This document shows positions 37,388-48,069 of a stretch of DNA of 64,000 nucleotides, piece after piece; the stretch's first letter is position 1; each line of letters begins with the position of its first letter. The translations under genes were made by a program, and so were the position numbers. The notes beneath the pieces were generated by a model, which saw only the letters and a program-made list of their open reading frames with translations, did not search any database and was not told where the DNA came from. Origin of the DNA: Oncomelania hupensis (taxonomy: Eukaryota > Mollusca > Gastropoda > Littorinimorpha > Pomatiopsidae); the NCBI GenBank assembly GCA_036898135.1, contig CM072526.1, forward strand, positions 1,333,034-1,397,033, written 5' to 3'.

Positions 37388-40300
37388 AATAATTTTAATT
37401 TAGGGTTGGATTATTTCCATTACCTCTCTTAAAAATGAGCAACCATACGTGTGCATGCGTGCTTGCAACAAACAACAGATCAATGGACAAACAGCTTACT
37501 TTACTGAGGCTTAGACTGGGAGCACTACATCAGAATAAATACTTATATCTACCAGTTTAGCTGGTAGTCTTGTGCCTCCAGCCTCTGCCCTTTGCCCCAG
37601 CTGATCCCCGGACGATGAGGAAAGTTGGGGTTGGAGATGGTGACTGCCGAGGCCTGCGTGGCATCGGAGGAGCTGGACTTGCACGACGTATCGTCTTTGT
37701 TCTTGACGGAGCCTGCGTGTGCAAACCACAAATATATGCATGCGTTAGCTTTTAAAGCGTGAGGCGCCGCTTGCGCAGTTGTTTGTAAAGGGCACCTTTC
37801 GCGGACTTTCACCCATGAAATACATACAGACTCACGCAAAAACGAAGTGGAAGTTTCTGTTTATTTTATTTGATGTTCCTTCTGTGCTGTCTCTCACCCG
37901 ACTGGCTCTCCTCTCATTCTCAGGTTCAGTCTGGCATTTAATAGCCAATCACCCAATTACTCCCACACATGCTTTCACGGGCTCTCGCTCACTTCCCTCT
38001 CTCTATCCTATCCTATCCTGTCCCACAACCCGGAGGTCGTAGGGGCACCACAGATGGACGTTTAACCAGCATACTCCATCTTTCTCTGTCCTCAGCAGCA
38101 CTTGTCCTCTCTCACAAGTGCATATATTCAAATTGAATTATTCATGCAACAACCATTACCACGTCAGTCTGCATATCAATGCTGATCTTAAAGGGCAAAA
38201 CCCACATGCTCCTTATGGCACTCAATATTTAACATGAAAAGGAGTGCCCCGGGAAAAAACACAATCAGATGGTGGCATTAATACCGATTTTGATCTTTCT
38301 ATGCTCTTGACCTTGAGATGACATTGACCTCTGGTTCTAAATACACTCATGTCATCTCAAATAAAGTACAGCAAAAGTTTTATCGTGCCAACAAAAATGG
38401 TGACCTTGGGATGACCTTGACCTTCAGTGACCTTGACCTTGAGATGTCCTTGACCCTCATGTGACCTCTCATGCATCAAATAATCTCATGTTGTTGCATA
38501 CTATGGGTTAAATAAACAGCCATTCCACTGTACAATGATCTTGTTTGGTAAGTTTTTGCCTGGGATGTCCTTGACCCTCACGTGACCTCTCATGCATCAA
38601 ATAATCTCATGTTGTTGCATACTATGGGTTAAATAAACAGCCATTCCACTGTACAATGATCTTGTTTGGTAAGTTTTTGCAAGGTCTACAATTTTCTTGA
38701 CCTTCAGTGACCTTGACGGGATGTCCTTGACCCTCACATGATCTCTCATGCACGACCGATCAAAATAATCTCATGTTGTTGCATACAATGGGTTAAATAA
38801 ACAGCCATTCCATTGTACAATCTTCTTTTGTATGTTTTTGCAAGGACTACAATGACCTTGATTTTCAACATCAACGCACAAATGTAACATATATGAAAGA
38901 TCACCCTAGTATCATCTCATTACAAGTTGAGACTTTATATCTCTCAAAGTCTACGGTCAAGGTCACTTAAAAGTATCTATACTGTAACTGATTTTGGAGT
39001 GAGGTTGACCAATTTTGCAAAGTATGTGTGTCTCATTGATATCTATCATGTATAAAAGAATCATTAAGTTCAATATTAATAATCTATTAAAAAAAAAAAA
39101 AAAAGTGAAATTTAGCGAAAAATTATATTTTGACTAACATTTGATGACCCTGCGACCTTGACCCTCAAATGAAGTCATTCATTCACAGATCATTTTCGAG
39201 GTCTCTAGGGTATATACATCTTACCAAGTTTGGATTTAATAGTTGAAATAGGCGCTGGGTGCTCACCCACCTTAAAGTATTTGCACAGACAAACAGATGG
39301 ACATTTTTTTAAATATCATTTTTGGACTATTTAGGACTCATCTTGCACAGATTTGCAAAATTCTGGAAAAAAACATTTTGAAGGATAAATACATTGTTAT
39401 TCATGTGAGCCAAAAATGCATGTTGAATGACTTGATAGTAGTAGTAGCAGTAGTAGTAGTAGCAGTAGTACTAGTAGTAGAACCAATAATGGTACAAGAC
39501 GCAGTCAATATAAAAATTTCAAAAATAAAAATTCGATTTTCTTGCCGTCTTCTAATAGCGATCTCCCTGCCTTTGCACCGCCTGTATGAGTGATGGATGT
39601 GAGTTTGGTGTGTGTGAGGGTGGATGAGACAGGTGAGCGTGTATTGGTAAAGATCGCCGCGCTTTGAGCCTGAATGATTTGGGGAAAGGCGCGTATAGCA
39701 TCCTGTATTATTATTATTATTATTATTATTAAGAAGCAGTAACTGTATGGGTAAGAGGAGGATGAAACAGGTAATGAAGTCACCTGAATATCCTTATTCT
39801 TCCACACTTTGCTTTGGGTCTATATGCACAGAATTTTCCAATGTGTATTGCCCATCAAAGCAGTAGAATAAATCTCCGAAATTTTGGGCTCTGTATCCAA
39901 CTCTTTTGTTTAAATAATAATAACAGTACTAGAGGCAGCCAATTACACATTTTCACAAATAAAATTTGATTTCTATTCCGACTCCTGTAATAATAGCGGT
40001 CTCTTCAGTTGATATCACTGCGCTTTGAGTTTGATTGAAGAAAAAGCATGTGATACGCTTGTATTATTGTTATTATTATTGAAACAGTTAATAATCTGGG
40101 CAGTTCCTATAGCTAGCACAGTAGCAGGGTTAGTCTCCAAAAACCTGCCCTTGGGGGGTACTTCACTTTGAGAACAAATAAAATATATAAGAAACCAATT
40201 ATCTGTGTCTGTTTTGTTGTTATTGTGTTGAGTATATATTAATGTTATATTATTTAAAAGGATTTCCATTTAAAACTAAAGTGATTCTCTTTAATTTGTG

Positions 40301-43300
40301 TTTTTCTGCTAAAATTTATGAAATTCCACAGCGCCATTTTGTGACATGCTGACGGTCAGAATTTTTTTTATCAGATTATTTGTTTATCTCGCTCAGTTTT
40401 ATGGCTGAAAGTGGTACAAACTTTGAAAATGCCTATTAAGGTTTGCCGATACACGCTTCAGCGTCATGCTGAGGTGCCACTTGATAATCTATTGCGTCAC
40501 CAAAACTAGTTGGACGGACGCAACGCTTCGTTACTTCACATATCACAGACACCGACAGCCTCCTCTCACTAAAGTTGTTCAAAATAATCGGGAATGAATG
40601 CTTTCTATTTTTAGCACTGCACTATTTTCTTGTTATTAAAAGATAAGTAATCTTGATAGACCCCAATTATGAATAGAATTTGGTGTTCTTTGATTGCTGG
40701 TATCCTTCGTTACTAATATCTTGAGTTGCGTCCGTCCACCTTTAAAATAGAATAACTTAGGTTTAAAAGTAAATGGAACTATATTTTAGGTATAAAAATA
40801 GTCACGGAAGTAGCGGATTAATTTTTGTTATAATTAGATGCTGTATTGATGCGCGGTATCGTCGAAATTTGAAAAAGTGTTTTCGTTGCTTTGAATCCAC
40901 ACGAAGTTGCGTCCGTCAATATTCTGATTACCAAAGTAAAAGAATCAAACTTTAATCTTTATTTTTACAATTATTATAATGTTTCCAGTTTTAAGAATAT
41001 TATTGATGTGAATATTTATTATTTGTGATTGTCGGGAGAGGGTTAGTTTTAAAAAGTAGGTCGGACGCAACGAAGTAGCCACAGCCGATAGTTACTTAGT
41101 TGCGATCGGCCTTCGGAAAATGTATTTATTTTATGACTTCTCAGAAGCACTAACATTCTTGTTAATGTATTTTTTAAAATGTTATCTTCTTGAAATAGAT
41201 ACTTTTTTATAAAATGATTTTAAAATTTACATAACTAGGAGTTTTGGACACCTTTTAGCAGTTCCTTTGGTTACTATGTTGCATCCGTCCATATGCTTCT
41301 ACCTATACCTTTAAGGTGTTGGTACTCGGTAACTAAAAGAACAATTTTAAAAAAAAATATAAAGGGAGAAAGGACAAATATATACTTAAATATTGTGCAT
41401 GTAACAACTTTCTCTTCAAAAGTTTTTTTTCTTACATCTATGTCACACTTTCAGCATGTTTCCAGAGAATGACCCAGCAGTGAATTGTTCCAACAAGAAG
41501 AAACTATGTTAGAGAAGAAAGCTTTTCTGACGTTCAGTGTTATAATTCTGTTTAAGCTTACTTTCTGTGTTCTTGGTTTTGTTGATAAAGCTATGCTATA
41601 GTGTCAATTGCTCAGATTTTTTCATGAGACAAAACTCAGTTTATTTTTTTCCTATCAAATTAGGAATATACAACAAAGTAATACCATGCTTTTGAGATGG
41701 ACACTAAAACCACGATTTTGTACTTTTATCCATATTTCTGCTGCTTATCATCCGTTGTAACTTGTAGCTTAGTTATGGTCTATAAAGATGGGGTTTTTGG
41801 TGTTCCTAAAATGTACTGAATATTTACACACAATTTTCTGTGGGAAAGTGGGATTCGGCTTCTAAAGCTTGTGGTGGCTTTTGTATGTCGTCGTTTGGTC
41901 TTGTATTTCCAGACTTCTCTAGAAATACTATGAAATAGTCCAGAATCGGAGCTAGCCAAATGTCGGTCTGCATGTCAGTCAGTCCGTTTGTCTGTCAGTC
42001 CATTGGAAGCCACCTCTCAAGAACCACTGAACGGATTTTGACCAAAGTAAGGAACATTACCTAGGACTAGGTTTACTTGTGGCATGCCAAACCATCATAT
42101 TTGACAGGGTTCGTACAGTTCACACCTTGTAAAATTCACAAACTTTTCACAAACTTTTCCACAACCCTGGAGAAGCCAAACGACCAAGTCCAAAACAGAT
42201 ACTAAATGTGCACTGACGGGACAAATGTACTGATCAACACAAATTACTTTATATACCTGCAAGTAAAGAGACTTTGTCTTAGGTCGGCTTGTATTTCAGA
42301 CCTTCCGCCAATAACCAAAACGTTCAATTCAACACTGCTTAATATTATAAATTGAAAAAGAAATGTTGCAAATTATATTATGTGTGACAGGTTTTACTTA
42401 AAAGTCAAAGTCAGCAACAAGGACAAAGATTTTTCCATTGATTTAAGATATTGAAGAGGAAAGGGAAACTTTTTCTTCAACAAGTTTTTCATTCTCCTTC
42501 AACTGAGCAGCCTTTTCTTGTGCCCTTCTTCTAAGAGCGTTGGACTCTGATATCAGAGCCAGTTTCCCCAGCTTTTCTGCAGCTTCTGCCTTGGAATTTG
42601 CAGATTCGTCCAGAGAAGCAATATCCAGTCTGAGTTGCTTGCTCTTGGTCTTGAGTGCCTCCACCTCTTCATCAAAAGCCTTTCTTTTCTTTGCCATCTT
42701 CTTCTTCTCATCTTCCTTTCTCTGCTGCTCCAAGTATTCTTCATATTTTCGTCTGGCACCAGAAGCAGAACAGAGAAGATCCTTTGTTACTGGCACTGAC
42801 AAGGGTCCTCCAGCTGACCTCACTGCCTGGTAGATCAGTCGTCTGCCGACCAGACTTTGTTTGCTCAAGTTTTCAACTGTTGTCTGTTTATGCACACTGA
42901 AACCTCGCTCAACAGCAGCCTGGCTGTGAGATAGGAGTAGAAGCATTTGTATAACTGCCCACAGCTCTCTGAATTCTTCTTTTTGATGAAGTTCACCATA
43001 GAACAGTTCATCCAGTCTGTCCATCTTGTAGTTGAAGGACCTGAATGCCTCAGACGCACTTTCATTTAAAACAACTGTCTCACACAGTTTTACATACTGC
43101 CTTCTGATAATGTCACACTTCTCTTCTCTCACTCGTTTTGCATCAACCAAGATGTGTAGTGCATTCTCCAACTGTGTTCCAGCATGGGTCCGGTCCTTAG
43201 GAACAGCAGATACAATCTTGCAGGGGTTGAGCCAAGAAAGATTCCTGACAAGGGCATACTTGATAGGAGCTTTATCAAGCAACTTTTTCACTAATGCTTT

Positions 43301-44274
43301 GATGAAGACTTGACAGTCCATTCGGAATTTGAACCTTTGGCGGTCAGATGCTTCTTTAGAGAGCATGCTCCTTTTGGCTGCAAATCCAACATCCACCTTG
43401 CTGGGATCTTTTAAGTTTGCCTCCCAGTCAATGCGCACCACAGACAAGCTTGTTGCTCCCTCGATTATGCTGTCATTGACAATCCTCTTCAGAAGAGACT
43501 TTATCAGACTACTCATGTCCTCAGCCAAGAATGGAAGCAGAGGTCTGTCAGTCTGGTACAACGCCAGAAAGGGCTCCAGTTCCCTGGCAACCGAGACAAA
43601 AAATTCAAGCTTGGATTTCAATAAGGGATCACCAAGTAGCCGGATGAGGTCAAGGAATGACTTGCAAACTGGCTCAGTTATGCTTTTGTTTTTTGCAGCA
43701 GATGCAAAGGCAACCAAGTTTGGAAGGAGGTCAATAACTCGTTGAGCTGGCTCTGCATTCTCAAGCCACCTGAAACAAACACACATCAAGGGAAGGATGT
43801 CAATGTCAGTGATGCAATTGTCCATTCCCAGTGCGAAAATGTATACCTTCAAAGAAAGGTGGCTACATCAGTACATGCTTTAAATTTTAAGTTTATCGTA
43901 TGCTCTGAGCAAACGATAAACTTAAAATTTAAAGCATGTGACAAACTGCTTTATATGAGCCTCTACCCAAACTCACCCCACAATGAACAAGTCAATTAAT
44001 TCAAGTACATAAATGTATGGGGAAAAATTATAAAAATTACATTTAAAATTATATATTTTATATTATATTGTATATATTTTACACACACATATTGAATTAA
44101 ACAAAATTTATTCTATAAACTCTTTTATATTTTACACACCCACATATTGAATTAAACAAAATTTATTGATACAACAAAATTAACGTAATAACATAAACAT
44201 CACAGTTAAAGTACATTAAAAATTAAACACTATTATCATTCCGAAAAAAATTTAAATATTCAAATCATATTTGT

Positions 44275-44326
<52 letters not shown>

Positions 44327-45750
44327 GCCAGAACTGCCATGAGAAGGCTCTATGCATCTACATCTAGTTAATGAATATGAGCATTAAAAGTTGTAATGAA
44401 TGTATAACATACCTGTGTCTACAGTACTTCAAGGGAACTGTTGTTGCTTCTGCCACAACACGTAAGTCTTCTCTTCTAGCTGGAGAGTCTCTGAAAAGGT
44501 TGTAGACTGCAGTAAGCAAGGTTTCAATCTCCCATGAGGTTGCTGTACATCCAGCACGAAAAGAGTTGTGCACAACGTGTAGCCCACATGTTCCAACATC
44601 AATCAGCTTACAAGGTGTGTTCTTTTCAATGTCATTAGCAAGCAAATTCCGCAGTTTCAGGTTAACATTCGGTCCATCCATGGAGAGTTGAATCAAACTT
44701 CGGTGTCCAAGAGATGCAACCAAAGGACACAGGTCATCAAACAAGTGTTCAGCTGAAGCATGTCCAAGGAACTTTGACTCTAAGAATCTGGTCACAACAG
44801 TGTCCTTGCTCCAAAACCGGATGTGAATATCCATCTGTTTTTCTTGGAGTTCTTTGTTCAATGTCTCATCGAAGAGAAGCACATAGTTCTCAGCAGATTT
44901 AACTGCTTTTGAAAGCTGTTCTTTAAAATAAGGGGCAAGACCAAAAGTGCACAAATACGCTGTTTTCTTATCTGCACATGAATAGCCACGGGCAATGGCA
45001 CTGTCGGGGAACATGGCACTGAAGATGTCCCCAAGACCTGCATTAGCGTTCATACTAAAGTGAGAGTCCACACATTTCATAGCCCAAATAATTTCAGCTC
45101 TCAGTACACTGGTTGATGTCACAAAGGATTGCATATCTCCATTGTTGGGTGTCTGCTGAGGCACATTATCCAAAGAACTTGAGGGATTGCTTGAACTAGA
45201 ACTTGCTGTCGAAGGCTTGGCTGGTTGCTGACTGGTAGGAGAATTTGCAGCATATAAAGTGATAGGCACCACACCCCGAACCTTCAGCACATTTTTGATG
45301 TGCTTTGCACCTAAAAAATAAAATACATATTATTATTAACGCCCAATGGAACAGATTTGTGCAAGTGTGTGTGTCTGTGCGTTAAATGTGCATCAGTTAA
45401 GAAAAAACTAAACTTTCGTGTCAAACTGTAAAGTCATTTCAAGGTCAAACGATATATAATGCTGTTACGTAATCTAACCCTAAGCCCTTGAACATTTTTG
45501 TAAAAGGTTCCACTTGAAAAAACAGTTAAGATGCGAATCCCCTCAAAAACATATGGGAGGTCAGAATGATTGATGCATTGATTGTGGGCCCTCGCAAAAC
45601 ATCAAAAAGAATAGACACAAAAAGAATACGAAGAATAATCCACACGTGGTTTGCGGTATTGTAAAGGGAAAGAAATAAAGTCACCATTCCTTTAAATTAC
45701 TTTTTCAGGATTTTTTTTTTCACCAGTCCTGCAAAAGAGAGAGAGAGGGA

Positions 45751-45828
<78 letters not shown>

Positions 45829-47976
45829 GCTTCTTTAACCAACCTTTGTTGTGGCTTTTGATGGCGCCTTCACCCATGCGTGACACGTCGATCGTCGACT
45901 TACACGCACAACAGAAACCTTTTCGCTTGTCATTGCGTGGATCTTTTGTAAGCCAAAGCTTGTAGTCTTCTTTTTCTATCCAAGCATCGTTAAAAACACA
46001 CAACCCAGGCATGATGGAACGGGGTTTCGCAAGTGGCAACGATTTTCACTCAGAAACAGTAAAATATCGCGGCGGAAACAGATCCGGGTGCGCATGATCC
46101 AGGAGTTCAAGGGAAATAACTCTTCAAAGTAAGAAGCTGTGTTACCTAGCGACCCAAAAAATGGCGAAATCAACAAGGTTGCCATCGGGAGTGTGGGAGC
46201 GCTGGAAAAACCCTCATCACTCACTTTTTTTTTCTTAGACTTTATACAACTGCTGAAATCTGATTTTCTCAACATCATGAAATTCACAGACTTTCAAAGA
46301 CCTAAGTCCAATTTCGTGAATTTCACAGACTTTCCAGGGCCCAGATAATTTTTTTAGTTTTTCACAAACTTTCACAGACTTTCACAAACTGTGCGAACCC
46401 TGTTTGATCTACCGCAAAGGTCAAGGTCATTGTCCAGAGTAAATTTGTCGCTAAATTAGTAATATACGTTTTGCTCAATATCTAAAAAACCAGCTGAAGC
46501 GAATGTGTTGAGATTTGGTATACAAGTGCTTAAATCTTTCAGTAGTAGACCAGTTGTCGTGTGTATGTGTGTGTGTTGTACTGTGCTACTCATAAAATAA
46601 TGCTCATTATACTTACAGTCAGAAAAGTGCGGTACTTAAGAAAACAAATACAAAACCATTCTTACTTAGACTGTAGCTGTCCGTTTCGGAGGAGTACGGC
46701 TCCATGCAAGAATTTGAATCTTCGGTTTCAGACATCATGTTGGTTTGCTCTGAAGCCATATCGTTGCTGACACTGGATGCGGAGCTTGCTGGCACTGCGT
46801 CCATCTCAGCGCCAAACTCTGATGCGTCTTCTGTTGTCGGCTGAAATGTGCAGACAAAGGCACCGAGTATTTTGAGCATGTCGCCGAGTAACAGGAAGAT
46901 GGGAAGGGGAAATTTGAAATGACATTTTGTCAATTCTTGCCATAAGCAGGGTTAGAAATTATTTTTTTTTTACAACGGTGCCCTTTGGATGCCTTACTTG
47001 AAATTTTTGGGTGCCCAAACAGATTTTTGAGTGTCCAAAGACAAATAACTTGAAATACACGAGGGACCTCCTAGAAGATTCCTTCCAGTTAAGGCTAACC
47101 AAACAGTTACAAAATGAAAACAAAAAACCCTAATAGTAATAATGTGTTTTGTTTATTATTTTTGACACTTGAAACAGAAAAAAGTGTTAAAAAATATCAG
47201 AGTAACAGGCGAGATAGCAACTTACTCCATGAGTGGCCACTGGATAAATTTCTAGCCAGTCAGAAAGCTCGTCTTTCATGCGTAAATGAAGACTATTCCC
47301 GACCCATTGCAAACCAAAAGCGAATGGAAAAGATAAGAATGTCAGGTGCAATGGAATATTTCAGTTGCTGTCACTCTGAAGTTTTACTCCGATCTTTAAT
47401 TACGATGTTGACTATTCCAAGAGAGAGCTTCAATGAGTTAACTTTCTTTTAGGATTTTACACACGCCTGTTTGTCAACTAAGATTCAGGTGCCCAAACAG
47501 TAAGTAAGACTCCCCCGGCGCTAGGGCGCATGCCAAATTCTAACGCTGCCATAAGGCATATTACTGTTCAGGCCAGGCCAAACCTATTTCAAACTTCAAG
47601 TACTAAATGCTTTACCCCAGAAGAATACTCCAAAGAATACATTTTTTGCCTCTAATGGGCTGTCTACTAACGAGGCTTATAGAGGCAGCTAATGTTGATC
47701 TTACTCTGTCAGAGGCTGTTAAGGGCTTATACCCACCTTATCATCTTTACAGAACTCTGACATTCAGCTAGCATCAAGGTCGCCTGTCTAGTGGAAACTG
47801 GCCTATTCTGATGGAACTGAAATCTGCACTTACCCTTCCATTCCAACAAGCAAGATAAATGATAATGGAAATTCCTACACCTCTTCCACCATTTACAAAT
47901 TTCTCCTTCATATCCCACTAAATTAAAACTAGTCCGTAACATATTATAAACAAAGTAGTCATAGTATTAACACTGT

Positions 47977-48024
<48 letters not shown>

Positions 48025-48026
48025 TA

Positions 48027-48069
<43 letters not shown>

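Larger units (their letters stand above)
42105..46402 (-). mobile_element. Complete hAT-type DNA transposon, 5-bp target duplication, intact transposase
   Basis: Left end CAGGGTTCGTACAG at 42105, right end CTGTGCGAACCCTG at 46402; the termini are inverted repeats with one mismatch over 14 bp. The flanks are TTTGA (42100-42104) and TTTGA (46403-46407), a 5-bp duplication as in the hAT5 group. Both subterminal regions carry TTCACAAACTTT-like short repeats, probable transposase binding sites. The element sits inside a PHF20 intron on the same strand and encloses one gene (42443-46012). Its two introns hold (GA)n tracts and a long hairpin. Confidence 0.9.
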
